Of a DNA stretch of 64,000 bases, positions 1-10,999 are shown in pieces. A program made the position numbers and the translations under genes. Source of the DNA: Flaccisagitta enflata (Eukaryota > Chaetognatha > Sagittoidea > Aphragmophora); the NCBI GenBank assembly GCA_965153355.1, contig OZ231127.1, positions 90,334,001-90,398,000 on the forward strand, read 5' to 3'. The notes beneath the pieces were generated by a model. It was not told the origin of the DNA and ran no database searches. It saw only the letters and a list, made by a program, of their open reading frames with translations. Positions within the stretch are counted from its first letter, which is position 1; each line of letters opens with the position of its first letter.

Positions 1-43
1 CCCATCCGCATGTGACTTGGCTTGCCGTGTGTCCAGCCTTGTT
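1..43 (-). mobile_element. HP-A element, head end, cut by the window edge
   Basis: Reads as the reverse complement of the HP-A head: an accessory CCCATCCGCATGTGACT block, then GCCGTGTGTCCAGCCTTGTT. The hairpin end lies outside the window. Identified by comparison with the complete copy at 58557-58728. Confidence 0.6.
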
Positions 44-149
44 GCTTTTTTAGCCCCAAACATAGTTTTATTCGCACAAGCCACAAGCCAAAAGCCACTT
101 TACATTCATTCAGTCAGTCCGCATGTTGGTTGACCATTCCGAGTGTTTC

Positions 150-262
150 TTAGCTTGGTCGCCGCTCCTGCCTGACTAGCCACCTATCCGGGAGCTTTGT
201 CCATCAGCCCATCCATCTGTCCATCCCTCCGTTAGTCCGCCCATTGGTCCTTTCGTCAGGCA
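150..262 (-). repeat. Degenerate HP-like fragment with GTCC/CATC tract
   Basis: GAGCTTTGTCCATC followed by imperfect GTCC and CATC tetranucleotides resembles the part of an HP element just inside the hairpin. No hairpin or head is recognisable. The unassigned stretch 44-149 shows nothing I can name. Confidence 0.35.
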
Positions 263-269
263 CGAGTCA

Positions 270-410
270 ACAAGGCCGTATACACGGCAGCATTAGTCGC
301 GGACGGGTGGGCAGGAGCGGAAAACCTCGAAAAAGAGCTTTGTGACCGACCGACGGACCGACGGACCGCCGGAAAAGTGGCTTATAGAGTCGCGTGTCCG
401 CGACTAAAAA
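270..410 (+). mobile_element. HP-A element, complete
   Basis: Starts CAAGGCCGTATACACGGC, has the AGTCGCGGACGGGTGGGC block, a GGACCGAC tract, and ends TATAGAG then hairpin GTCGCG-TGTC-CGCGAC then TAAAAA. The stem differs from the GTTGCG/CGCAAC form of other copies by a change on both arms. It abuts an HP-B fragment and is probably inserted in it. Confidence 0.75.
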
Positions 411-527
411 GTGTGGAAATGCGCATTTTGAGGATGCGTTCACATGTTTGTGGGGGGTGGGGGTGGAGAAGGGGGTTGTACGCCCCTGCCCACCTGTTCA
501 CGAAAATGTCGTTACCCCGCGTTTCTT
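411..527 (-). mobile_element. HP-B fragment, head side
   Basis: Contains AAATGCGCATTTT, a G-rich GGGGGTGGGGGTGGAGAAGG stretch, then CGCCCCTGCCCACC and a degenerate GTCGTTACCCCGCG end, in the same order as the HP-B copies at 21725-21994 and 33884-34128. Confidence 0.6.
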
Positions 528-1452
528 GTTTCTTATATTGAGCATGCAAAAATGAAGGAAACTCATTCCTGAATTAAAAGGGGTATAGTCGCTTTATTCT
601 GACGAAACGCTTGATTGGAGAAATGGAGTCAGTGACACTTTTTTTTTATAAGAACCTAGTTTATAAGAACATCAGGGCTTCAAATAGCCCTAAAATTAAG
701 AACATCTTAAGAACATATGAAGACTTAAAATCTTGAGAAAAATATTTCGCTTAAGGTAATATTTAAGGAATATTAATAGAACACTTATATTTTGATATAA
801 TTAAGATAATGTTTTATGATTTTATCATAAATACTGTAAAAATATCCCCAAACTTTAATATTTAGCATTTGTTTTAACAGTACTCAGTAGAAACATATTT
901 ATTAGATACAGATACAGATACAGATACATTTAATTTCAACCCAATATGATACTACTACATGATGCAGGGGGTAGGGGTTTGGGGGCAAAGAGGCACCGAT
1001 CAATTATGTACACCTGGGTCCGGGCTAGTGTAAAGCTTCTAGAATAGAATAATCTGGTTTGATTTGCGTGGAAGACTTGCATAGCTTGAACTACACTCAA
1101 GTAATAGTACAATATAAGGTTTCCTATAATTTATTGGGAAAAAAATCAAAATACATTTTTCAATTTTTTGAGTCCCGGGTTAGGAATACTTATATTTTTC
1201 CCTTTTTTGGTTGAGCTGATTTGGGGAAGTTGAGGCAGGACTAAGCTCGCCTGGGGCTGGGGTTGAAATTGGTACAGGGTGAAAGAGGACACTTTTTTAC
1301 ACCTTCTGGAAAAAAGCAGGGCACTATCGGACCAATACTTGAGGCGCTATGAATTTTTTAATCCTTTTTTTCACATTTTCCTCATTTTTCTCAAAGATCA
1401 ATACTTTTCATCGATCTTAATTTTGGGCCCTATGTAACAACAAAAATGAGTT
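528..1452. other. AT-rich stretch, no gene seen
   Basis: About 920 bp with no coding signal in either strand. It holds one short hexanucleotide repeat, (GATACA)4, at about 905-927, and several homopolymer runs of A or T. Confidence 0.6.
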
Positions 1453-1864
1453 CAGCAGAGGGCAGAGGGAGGAAGGGAGAGGGAGGAAGAGAGAGGGAGG
1501 GAGAGGGAGGGAGAATGAGGGAGGGAGAGAGAGGGAGGGAGGGAGAGAGAGGGAGGGAGGGAGGGAGAGAGAGGGAAGGAGGGAAGGAGAGGGAAGGAGG
1601 GAGAGAGGGAGGGAGGGAGAGGGGGGAGGTAGAAGAGAAAGGGAAAGAAGCAGGGAGGGAAAGAGAGAGAGGGAGGGAAAAGGGGAGGGAAAGAGGAAGG
1701 GAGAGAGGGAGGGAGAGAGGAGGAGAGAGACAGAGAGAGACAGAGGGGGAGGGAGAGAGGGAGATAGAGAAGGGGAGAGGGAGGGAGAGAGAGGGAAAGA
1801 GAAGGAGAGTGAAGGAGGGAGAGAGAGGAAGGAAGAGGCAGGGGAGGGAGAAAAAAAAACACAC

Positions 1865-1916
<52 letters not shown>

Positions 1917-1939
1917 ACACACACACACACACACACACA
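1453..1939. repeat. Purine tract leading into (GA)n then (CA)n
   Basis: 1453-1857 is an imperfect GGGA/GAGA purine tract. A (GA)n run follows at about 1866-1912 and a (CA)n run at about 1913-1939. Long frames on both strands here are only repeat translations. The GA-then-CA order equals TG-then-TC on the other strand, as in four other compound arrays of this window. Confidence 0.9.
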
Positions 1940-1984
1940 GAGGCGCGTGAATATAATGCGGAGAGGGAAGGAACTGAAAAAAAC

Positions 1985-2037
1985 AAGAACACTCTTACAA
2001 TTTTTTTCCGGTCGGCAAGAGCCGCCTTTACTGGTAT
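1985..2037 (+). repeat. Dispersed 45-bp motif, copy 1
   Basis: CTTACAATTTTTTTCC followed by AGCCGCCTTTACTGG. Related copies lie at 10229-10275, 53977-54023 and 58146-58190. Each is close to a microsatellite. Confidence 0.45.
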
Positions 2038-2218
2038 AGTATTTCAAATTAAGAACGCTTTAAGAACGTTGAAGGCTCCATTTGATTTTGAAAAGAAGAA
2101 CATGAAGCCTTTGAAAAAATGACGTTCTTATTAAAAAAAAAAGTATAATCGATTTCTTAGAATTCTAAGGCATTCAAAACATCAATCATTATGGACCATT
2201 GTGGGCCGACATGTAGAG

Positions 2219-3090
2219 CAGACGTTCTGTTATGCCCCCATATTCATGGGAGTGGCCCGGTTCGCGATTAAATCGGTACTTTGTGGTATTGAAAAGCAAT
2301 TTCAGGTCTTGTTGAGGATTTTCTACCTTCCCTGGAGTAGCGGTTTTGGATTTACCATCATGGGTAAAAGGTGGTTGTTGAGAAAATGTCCATTTTTGGT
2401 CACTTTGGCCTCAAATTTAGGCCACTTCGCCTTAGAAATCTAACCAAAAATCCATGAGATTATCAAACTAGAGCTCAAGAGCTAACCAGTGGTGCAATCG
2501 GCATGTTGTTATCTTTTTTTGTTTAGATTTTAGAGGGTTTTAAAGATGGGGCTTGTGAGCGTTTTTTCGCAACATGAAATCTGGGGGGGAAATTTGACAG
2601 TTTTCACGTTTTTCACTATATCACAGCTTTGGATTGACCAGTCTTTAAAAAATTGGTGACCAAATTGAAGAGTTTTTGTTGCTCTAACTGATTCTGCAAA
2701 AGATTTTGATCGATATGGCCTCAAAAAAGTTTTATTCACTCTCAAAGCAGGTGAAAAAAGTCAAATTTTTATGTCATTTTGGCTATTTTTCATTAAAAAA
2801 ATTAGGCCACTTCCAAACTGAAAATTGCCTTAAAATTCATGAGCAAATCAAACTTCTGCTCAAGATCTAATCGGTGGTGCAATTTGCATGTTTAAATATT
2901 GCTGCATTTAGATTTGACAGAACTTCAAAGATACAAGTGTATGGTGAAATGTTGATTTTTTGTACTATTTTGGTCACTTTTGGCGCAAAATTAGACCCCT
3001 TTGCCTCATAAATCGAACCTTAAATCTATGAGAATATAAAACTGGAGCTCAAGAGCTAACCAGTGGTGCAATCCGCATATCTATTACAGG
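2219..3090 (+). repeat. FB-1 left inverted arm
   Basis: Pairs, in reverse complement, with 3985-4858. Within the arm a block ending in ACCAGTGGTGCAATCNGCAT recurs near 2485, 2870 and 3060, always following a GAGCTCAAGAGCTAA-like stretch, so the arm itself is made of diverged internal repeats. Confidence 0.8.
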
Positions 3091-3354
3091 TATTATTGTA
3101 ATTAGAATTACAGCATTAGAATTCAATTATGTGAAAACGGAAAGAAAACATAAAAACAAGAATGAAATCTCCTATTCAAGTTTTATTGATTCTTTTACAA
3201 TCTAATGATAGGGACGATAGTAGCATAAGTAATCAAATGAGTATCATTCAGCATGAACATCAGAAACATCTAGAAACATCTACACACGCTGATTGCACCA
3301 TTAATTAGCTCATAAACTTATAATCGATTTTCAGACTGGAAGTGGCCAAATCTA

Positions 3355-3552
3355 TAGTCGCTTGCTGTGCCACTCTATAAGAGGGTGTTGCAGTTTGGAT
3401 GACTGTAAATTGGCCAAAGCAGCCATTTCTGAGCATTACAGCCCCTGCCCACCCAAAACACAACCCCTGCCCACTCACATACTGCCCCACCCATGCACAC
3501 TCTGCCCCTGCCCACCCGTAAGTGACTGCCTTGTGGCCGTATATCGGGCATC
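3355..3552 (-). mobile_element. Degenerate HP-A inside FB-1
   Basis: TAGTCGCTTGCTGTGCCACTC then TATAAGAGGG is a decayed hairpin end. Three CCCCTGCCCAC-like blocks and GCCTTGTGGCCGTATATCGG form a decayed head. The hairpin stem no longer pairs well. Confidence 0.5.
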
Positions 3553-3703
3553 TTTGAATGTAAAATCACTAAAATGACATAGGAGTTGACTTTTTTGCAC
3601 CTACTTTGAGAGTCAATGAAAAAAATTTGAGGCCATATCGGACAAAAAAATTTTCAGGATCAGCTAGAACATCTAAAATTCTATAATTTAGTCACCAATT
3701 TTT

Positions 3704-3862
3704 AGTTGCGGACACGCGACTCTACACCTTGGTCTGTCGGTCCGTCCGTCCGTCGGTCGGTCGGTCGGTCGGTCGGTCACATTTTTGAATTCCGAGCGAT
3801 TTTCGCATTACTGCTCCTGCCCAACCGTCCGCGACTGGATTGCCGTGTATCCGGCCTTGTTT
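3704..3862 (-). mobile_element. HP-A element inserted in FB-1
   Basis: Runs AGTTGCGGACACGCGACTCT through a GTCC/GGTC tract to GTGTATCCGGCCTTGTT. The flanks GTCACCAATTTTT and CAAAATCGG match, when joined, the uninterrupted FB-1 arm sequence near 4420-4450. This places the insertion point beside a run of T. Confidence 0.75.
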
Positions 3863-3984
3863 CAAAATCGGTTCATACAAAGGTGAGATATGGCAAAAAA
3901 CGTGAAAAAAGTCCAATTTTCCTCACATTTTATGTTAGAAATAAGCCTTCATGAGCCCTATCTTTAAACTCCTCTCAAATCTTA

Positions 3985-4858
3985 ACAAATAAAGATGGAA
4001 ATATGCAGATTGCGCCACTGGTTAGCTTTTGAGCTCTAGTTTCATAATCTCATGGATTTAAGGTTCAATTTCAAAGGCGAAGTGGCCTAATTTTGAGCCA
4101 AAAGTGACCAAAAAGATAAAAAATCAACATTTCGCCATACCCTTGTATATTTGAAGTTCTATAAGAATTGAATGCAGCAACATCTGAACATGCCGATTGC
4201 ACCACTGATTAGCTCTTGAGCAGCAGTTTGATTCGCTCGTGGATTTTAAGTCAATTTTCAGTTTGGAAGTGGCCTAATTTTTCAAAAAGAAATAGCCTAA
4301 ATGAAGTTAAAATTTGACTTTTTTCACCTGCTTTGAGAGTAAATAAAAATTTTTTGAGGCCATATCGATCAAAAATTTTTCCGGAATCAGTTGGAGCATC
4401 AAAAACTCTTCAATTTGGTCACCAATTTTTTAAAGATTCGTCAATCCAAGGCTGCGATATAGTGAAAAACATGAAAATTGTCAAATTTTCCCCCAAATTT
4501 CATAATGCAAAAAAACGCTCACAAGCCCCATCTTTAAAACCCTCTAAAATCTAAACGAAAATAGATAAAAACATGCGGATTGCACCACTGGTTAGATCTT
4601 GAGCTCTAGTTTAATAATCTCATGGATTTTAGGTTCGATTTCTGAGGCAAAGTGGCCTAAATTTGGGGCCAAAGTGACCAAAATTGGACATTTTCCCAAC
4701 AACCACTTATTACCCATGGTAGTAAAACCAAAACCGCCACTCCAGGGAAGGTAGAAAATCCTCAACAAGACCTGAAATTGCTTTTTAATACCACAAAGTA
4801 CTAATTTGATCGCGAACCGGGCAACTGCCATGAATATGGGGGCATAACAGAACGTCTG
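3985..4858 (-). repeat. FB-1 right inverted arm
   Basis: Reverse complement of 2219-3090 with scattered substitutions and small indels. It ends with GGGGGCATAACAGAACGTCTG, the complement of the left terminus. Confidence 0.8.
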
Positions 4859-5097
4859 ATGTAGAGTCTACATTGTAGACGGACGAAGGAAAGGACATAC
4901 AGATGGTACGGATAGACAATATGAAACTTATCCTCTTGAATAGACGCATTTCAAACAGACACATCAAAGAGTTATGTCATCTTTTTAGTGGAGAACTAAT
5001 TTTGGCCTGAAATTATGAATTGATGAATGGTTGAATGTATGAAAGAAGGAACGATTGATAAAATGAATGTATTAAGAATCAATGGATGAGTTAGGAA

Positions 5098-5129
5098 CAT
5101 AGACACAGACACACACCCACACTGACACA

Positions 5130-5199
<70 letters not shown>
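5098..5199. repeat. (CA)n microsatellite
   Basis: Imperfect CACACC/CACTGA start followed by a pure (CA)n run to about 5198. The preceding 4867-5097 has no recognisable feature. Confidence 0.95.
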
Positions 5200-5202
<3 letters not shown>

Positions 5203-5329
5203 TCATACGCAAGCAGATACAGTTTTAATCGTGCGACGAATGAAGACAGTCCCCGTTTACAACGAGTCAATGTCAAAAGAGCAAAATTCAGACAAGACAT
5301 ACATCGTAGATCAGCGGGAGGCGACTGGC

Positions 5330-5605
5330 GGCCGGGAAGAGGGGGGAGGGGGAGAGTGGAGCGGGGGGGGGGATGGGGAGGGGGAGAGTGGAGCGGGGGG
5401 AGGGATGATTGGGGAGTTGGAGAGTGGAGCGGGGGAAGGGAAAATTGAGGAGGGGGAGAGTGGTGCGGGGAGAGTGGAGCGGGGGGAGTGGGAGTGAGGA
5501 GACGAGAGAATAGAGAAGGTAGAGGTGGAGGGAAGATGGGGGGATGGGGGGAGTGGAGTGGGGGGAGGGGAGATGGGGGAGGGGGAGAGTGGAGTGGGGG
5601 GAGGA
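5330..5605. repeat. G-rich minisatellite
   Basis: Repeats of about 20-30 bp built on GGGGGAGAGTGGAGCGGGGG with varying G-run length. The C-rich strand gives long proline/serine frames that are artefacts. Many runs of three or more G on one strand could allow quadruplex folding. Confidence 0.85.
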
Positions 5606-5635
5606 AAAACGGGTCTTTGGCCAATGCCGGGTGAC

Positions 5636-5770
5636 ACTATGGTCGCCGACGGGGGGGGGGGGGCCAAAACGAAAGGGCACATTTTGTTTACTTTTCGACT
5701 TACTGACGGACGAACGGGCAAACGGTCGGACATAGCCTCATTTAGATTCGCTAGTCCGCGACTTTTAACT
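5636..5770 (+). mobile_element. HP-A-like element, diverged
   Basis: Contains GTCGCCGACGGG, a long G run replacing the GGGTGGGCAGGGGC block, a GGACGAACGG tract and a TCGCTAGTCCGCGACTTTTA end resembling the hairpin tail. The head is not clear. Confidence 0.45.
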
Positions 5771-5900
5771 AAACAGGAGAAACGACGTAGGATTCTAAAA
5801 ATGAGGGGGGGGGGGGGGGGAACTTGATAGGGACAAAACGAGTGTCAAGTGAAGAGAGGTGCGGGAGCAGAGGGGCGTAAGCTTTTGGAGAAGAAGAGGG

Positions 5901-5901
<1 letters not shown>

Positions 5902-5979
<78 letters not shown>
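5902..5979. repeat. (GA)n microsatellite
   Basis: Uninterrupted GA dinucleotides. A G run of about 15 lies nearby at about 5804-5820. Confidence 0.95.
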
Positions 5980-5981
<2 letters not shown>

Positions 5982-6129
5982 TGACATAGGCGTAGTACTG
6001 TCAACTGTTAGAGAATGGAGAGGTCTACAGTCGTGAGTGTGATGGGAAAGGGGGGGGGCAGGAGGGGGAGGGGAGCTCGAGATTTATTTGTATCGATGGG
6101 GGGTCGTCGCAATTTTATGGGTGTGGATT

Positions 6130-6430
6130 TGGGAGTCATTTTCTTCCTCGTCATCATCGTCATAGTCGTCGTCGTCAGCTTCGTCATCGTCGTCGTCGTC
6201 GATCTCTTCCTCTATGTGTGTGTGAAACTGAAGCATACTAAAGCCCGGGGGACACAAACTTTGATTGTGACCTGAAATCGATAACGACAAAGACGATGAC
6301 GATGATAACGACGATGATAACGGTGATGACAACTTAAACGACGACGATTACAACGTTTACGACGACGATGATGACGTTGACGACGATGATGTTGAGGACG
6401 TTGATGACGATCAGAGGCCCTCGATGACGA
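6130..6430. repeat. Imperfect GTC/GAC and GATGAC trinucleotide tracts
   Basis: 6140-6205 is a TCGTCATCG tract and 6280-6430 a GACGATGATAAC tract of opposite strand sense. Frames through them give Asp, Val or Ser runs. Confidence 0.8.
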
Positions 6431-6481
6431 TCGATACGCATAACGACAACTCGTTGACGACTCAGAAGATAACGGCTCAAA

Positions 6482-6659
<178 letters not shown>

Positions 6660-6974
6660 GGGGGATGACGCGATTTCTTTGTGTGTTTCTCTCTCTCAAC
6701 TGTCTTTTTACGTCTTTCCTATTGTCTCTCAGTTACTACGTTTGTCTCTAGATATTATTTTTTTTTCCATTATTGCCATTTTCTCATCCTTCGTTTTCTC
6801 TTCTTTCTTAAACAGCATCTCACACTTTGTTTATAATTTTTTTTGGTCTCTGTAAATCTTTGAGTATATCTATCAGTATTTACTTCCTTCTCTGTCACTT
6901 TGTTTCTCTTTATTTCTATTTTTTTTGTCTCTTTCTTTCTCTCTGTCACTCTGTCTCTGTCTCTAACTGTATTA

Positions 6975-7329
<355 letters not shown>

Positions 7330-7420
7330 CCCCCTCCCTGTCTCCCTCAACTGCGAGTGAATAACGATGACGGCGGCGGATGAGTTTGATGATGATATCG
7401 TTGACTCCCTCTCTGACTCT

Positions 7421-7431
7421 GTCTCTCTCTC

Positions 7432-7518
<87 letters not shown>
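7421..7518. repeat. (CT)n microsatellite
   Basis: CT run with one CTGT interruption, bounded by GACTCTGTCTC and CTGACTCTCTGACTGG. Confidence 0.95.
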
Positions 7519-7522
<4 letters not shown>

Positions 7523-7746
7523 CTCTGACTGGATGGGCTTTTTAGTTAAAATGACCGAGGACCTTCAGCTTCAGAGAGAGAGAGGACCTGGTCCCCGACC
7601 TGAAATAATTTTGCAGCAACAATGAAACAATCATTTAGGGACCAACCATTGAGGGTATTGAGGGTAAGAAAACGAATATCAAGAAAACAGTCATGAGGCC
7701 GAAAGCAAATCTGAGACACTTGAATTGACGCAATGATGCTCTTCAA

Positions 7747-7989
7747 CAAGTGACGCGGGGTCACAACATCGTTGCAGACGGGTGGACAGGGGCATCCAAC
7801 CCTCATCCACACCCAAACCCACCCTCAACAATGAAACGTACATAAAAAGTATCTAAAACGCTTGTTTTCCATCTTTTCAACTCTATGACCCTGGACGGAT
7901 GGATGGACGGACTGACAGACGGATGGACTGACAGACTGACCGACGGATGGACACAGTCTCATATAGAATTGCGTGTCCACAACTAAAAA
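7747..7989 (+). mobile_element. HP-B element, complete
   Basis: Begins CAAGTGACGCGGGGTCACAA, continues GTTGCAGACGGGTGGACAGG and CATCCACACCC, has a GGACTGACAGAC tract and ends ATTGCGTGTCCACAACTAAAAA. The terminal stem has one or two mismatches. Confidence 0.75.
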
Positions 7990-8104
7990 GCTGGACAAGG
8001 CTACTCATTTCCTAAGTCGCCTGCAAGAGGGCTGGGGCAGCGATAAAATAGGTTAACCAAAGACATGGACAGGGTCGATGATACAAAAACCATTCTTAAA
8101 GCTG

Positions 8105-8260
8105 GACAAGGCCGGATACACGGCCATCAGTTGCGGATGGGTGGGCAGGGGCAGAAATGCGCGTTTTCCCACTGTTCAACTCGATCACCACGGACCAACC
8201 AACCGACCAACCAATGGATGGACAAAGCCTCTTATAGAGTTGCGTGTCCACAACTAAAAA
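8105..8260 (+). mobile_element. HP-A element, complete
   Basis: CAAGGCCGGATACACGGCC head, AGTTGCGGATGGGTGGGC block, ACCAACCGACC tract, and TATAGAGTTGCGTGTCCACAACTAAAAA end (two parts: TATAGAG, then the hairpin). The tail has one stem mismatch. Confidence 0.8.
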
Positions 8261-8288
8261 GCAAAGTCTTATAGGCCAATCAATGTAT

Positions 8289-8352
8289 GGACCATTGGAC
8301 CAACCAACCAACTTACAGACATATTTGGCTATTGAGTTGTGTTTACGCAACT
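8289..8352 (+). mobile_element. HP tail fragment
   Basis: An ACCAACCAACC tract followed by ATTGAGTTGTGTTTACGCAACTGG, with GTTG and CAAC still pairing around the loop. The head is missing. Confidence 0.45.
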
Positions 8353-8393
8353 GGGAGTATTTTTCTCAAAAGGAACACGACAATTGTTAAAGC

Positions 8394-8528
8394 GAGGTCC
8401 AATACACGACAGGACAGTCGCGAATGGTTGGGCAGGAGCAATAATGCAAAACCTAATGCTTGCAATTAAAAAATGGAACGTACTGACCAACAAGGTAAGC
8501 TGTAGAGTCGCGTATCCGCGACTAAAAA
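8394..8528 (+). mobile_element. HP-A element, short middle
   Basis: Diverged head GGTCCAATACACGACAGG, then AGTCGCGAATGGTTGGGC, a nearly lost tetranucleotide tract, and GTAGAGTCGCGTATCCGCGAC then TAAAAA. The stem is GTCGCG/CGCGAC. Confidence 0.65.
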
Positions 8529-9220
8529 TCAATAACTTTATAAGAGTGCTGCTCCACAATAGATGGATCTTAAGCCCTTGTTTAAATCTTTGCATAAATT
8601 TGCTATCTGACTGCAACGGATCATCTCAAACCAATAAGCAATCATTTCAGGCTTGACAGTCTCCTCAAAACAGGAAACTTTTGACCAGGGATGACAAATT
8701 CTGATATCATCATCGCTTGCAAGTACAATAACGAACTCTGATCGGCGATGATATTGATAAGATTAAGTGAGGCCAATTCCTGCTGAATCGCCATAAAATT
8801 GCCATTTTTGATAGATCTTTGTCACATGTATCCTGATTCGAACAGACGCAACCCATCACAAGCGAGAGTACACGAATAAGGATGATGATACCGATGATGA
8901 TGAAGATGGTTCTGCTGATCAGGATCATCGTCTTTGTCAGGAACGTCATCATCGTCATCGCAATCAACCAATCATCCTGCATGATGGTTGTGATTACGAC
9001 GATGATGACATGATAATAATGATGATTGTGATGATGTTGTTGGTGGCGATGATGATGCTGGTGGTAATAATGGTGTTGATTACACTAATGCTAATGACAT
9101 GATGAAAGTTATTACAACGGTGACCAAGATTTGGTAGAAGATAACGATGACAATCACGATATATTGTCATTATTATGTGATGTAATGTAATTAAGACAAG
9201 ACAGTACAAGTGTAGCTGAT
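8529..9220. other. No gene seen; scattered GAT/GATGAT tracts
   Basis: The first part looks unique. From about 8877 on there are short imperfect GAT tracts on both strands. No open frame resembles a protein. Confidence 0.6.
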
Positions 9221-9395
9221 GATGAAAAAGCTAATGATGGCGATGATGATGATGATGATGATGCTGCTAAGAATGAAGATGATGGTGATCGTGATGATGA
9301 TGGCGATGATGTTAATGACGAAGATGATGATGATGATGATGATGATGAAGATGATGGTGACAATGATGATGCCGATAATAATGATGATTATCGGG
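9221..9395. repeat. (GAT)n microsatellite
   Basis: Imperfect GAT trinucleotides with AAG and GGC interruptions. Poly-Met and poly-Ser/Ile frames here are artefacts. Confidence 0.9.
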
Positions 9396-9397
9396 AA

Positions 9398-9478
9398 AAA
9401 AGTCGAAGTCAGTCTTCGACTTTTTGTCGGGAAAAAAGTTGAAGTCAGTCCTCGACTTTTTGACATATTGGAGAGAGA
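9398..9478. repeat. Two tandem hairpins
   Basis: A unit of about 40 bp is repeated twice. The first is AAAAAGTCGAAG, loop TCAGT, CTTCGACTTTTT: a perfect 12-bp stem. The second has the same form with one change in each arm (GTTGAAG and CCTCGAC). Confidence 0.75.
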
Positions 9479-9640
9479 TAGGGTTTTCATTTTCTTTTTA
9501 GGAAGTTGTGAACCTCCTAGGGCTGATTGGGGACTCCAATGAAATTTATAGGGTAAGTAAATTTGATAATTCTCTTTCATTTGGCGCCAAGCAGAATGCT
9601 CGACGACAAATGTTTTTCGCACTATGATTTTTTAAAGATT
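9398..9640 (+). repeat. Dispersed repeat D, copy 1
   Basis: After the hairpins the order GGAAGTTG, GGGGACTCCA, TAATTCTC, GCCAAGCAGAAT, CTATGATTTTTT recurs at 53285-53525 in the same orientation, also after an AAAAAAGTCGAAG hairpin. Confidence 0.55.
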
Positions 9641-9699
9641 TATTTACGAAAAATGCAAATTGATTTTTTTTTTATTTTTTATGATTTTAAGTAGGATCA

Positions 9700-10145
9700 A
9701 TAAAAGAGTGTATTTATGTTTGTTTGAGCATGCAAATACAAGAAAACAAGTTTATGAGCATAGCTGCTCATCTGTGAGGGTGATTTTGAGCAGTCTAGCT
9801 CATTTAGCTCATTTAGCTCATTTAGTTCATTTTGCTCCGTCTTTTTTTCTGATTTCAAATGCAATAAATGAATGAATATTTCGATACATGTTTAAGAAAG
9901 CAGATACAAAAAAGCATGTCAGTGAGCTCAGTTGCTCATTTGTGAGGGTGTTTTAATGTATTCTAGCTCACTTAGCTCATTTAGCTCAGTATTTTTTTCT
10001 GATCTTTAATGGGATAAATACATAAATGCAAATACAAAAAAGCATGTCAATGAGCATAGCTGGTTGTGTGGTTGAGTGATTTTGAGCATTTTAGCTCATC
10101 TAGCTCATCTGGCTCATACCTACATTTCTCTGATTAACAGTGCAA
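9700..10145 (+). repeat. Tandem satellite with nested 9-mer AGCTCATTT
   Basis: Three units of roughly 125-185 bp, each with GCAAATACAA, a GAGCAT...GCTCAT stretch, GTGAGGGTG and two to four copies of AGCTCATTT followed by TTTTTTCTGAT. The nonamer number differs between units. Confidence 0.7.
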
Positions 10146-10228
10146 CCAATATATGCAAGTGCTTTTGATTTGATTTAACAAGTAGAAAGATTTGCAGTGA
10201 CTGAAAACAAAAGCTTGGTGAAAAGTGA

Positions 10229-10275
10229 TAAATGCTTACAACTTTTTTCCTCACGACGACAGCCGCCATTACTGA
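10229..10275 (+). repeat. Dispersed 45-bp motif, copy 2
   Basis: GCTTACAACTTTTTTCCTC then AGCCGCCATTACTG, directly followed by a GAT array. Confidence 0.5.
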
Positions 10276-10285
10276 TGATGATGAC

Positions 10286-10343
<58 letters not shown>

Positions 10344-10410
10344 GTGACGATGATGATGATGCCGATAATGATGATGATTATAATGACATTAATGATTACT
10401 GATGACGATG
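10273..10410. repeat. (GAT)n microsatellite
   Basis: Mostly pure GAT to about 10345, then imperfect to about 10410. Confidence 0.92.
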
Positions 10411-10567
10411 ATGACAATTACACATAAAACGACTCATTGTAATTTCAAAGGTGATTCTGCGTCCTTTTTGTCAAAAGTTGTGGTCGAGGTCATGACTCGG
10501 TGAAACCGATCTCGATCGTTGACATTCAAAAAAACTGCCTTTCATACGAAAAGGACCGAAAAAGTGT

Positions 10568-10740
10568 TTAAAAGGGGGAGGGGGAGGGGGTTGTGACCGA
10601 GGGGGGAGGGGGTTGTGAACGGGGGTAGGGGGTTGTAGACAGGGGCACGATTGAAAGGGGGAGGGGGAGGGGGTTGTGAACGGGGGGCGAGGGGGTTGTG
10701 AACGGGGTAGGGGGTTGTGGACAGGGGCACCAAGAAAGGT
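10568..10740. repeat. G-rich minisatellite, about 30-bp unit
   Basis: Repeats of GGGGGAGGGGGTTGTGAACG-like units, with ACAGGGGCAC inserts. A short ACATGAGGG tandem follows at about 10950-10998. Confidence 0.8.
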
Positions 10741-10999
10741 GAACATGTGGGGGGAAGAGGGTATTGGGGAGGAAAAGACGGGCCGAGGAAGGAAGGCTGT
10801 GGGCGGGGGATTAGATGTAAGCTTGGATGGGGAGGGTTGACCGAGGGTTGCAGGCACAAATTCAAAATTGCAGGCTGGGCTGAAGGTTATTGGAGGCGAG
10901 TAAGAACAGGATGGCTTCAAAGTTGCACATGAGGAAATATGGATGAGAAGGTGGATAAGGCACATGAGGGACATGAGGGACATGAGGCACATGAGGGTG

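Larger units (their letters stand above)
2219..4858. mobile_element. FB-1: foldback transposon with 8-bp target duplication
   Basis: The ends are perfect inverted repeats starting CAGACGTTCTGTTATGCCCC and finishing with its complement. ATGTAGAG stands immediately outside both ends (2211-2218 and 4859-4866), as expected for a target-site duplication. The arms are about 870 bp and built of repeated related blocks. The middle holds more arm-like fragments and two HP-A copies. No transposase frame is present, so it is non-autonomous. An 8-bp duplication with long inverted repeats fits Mutator-like/foldback elements, though hAT elements also duplicate 8 bp. Confidence 0.8.

Noticed and set aside
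5091-5733. Proline/serine-rich mucin-like ORFs on the minus strand
   Set aside because: They translate the G-rich minisatellite at 5330-5605 and the CA array.
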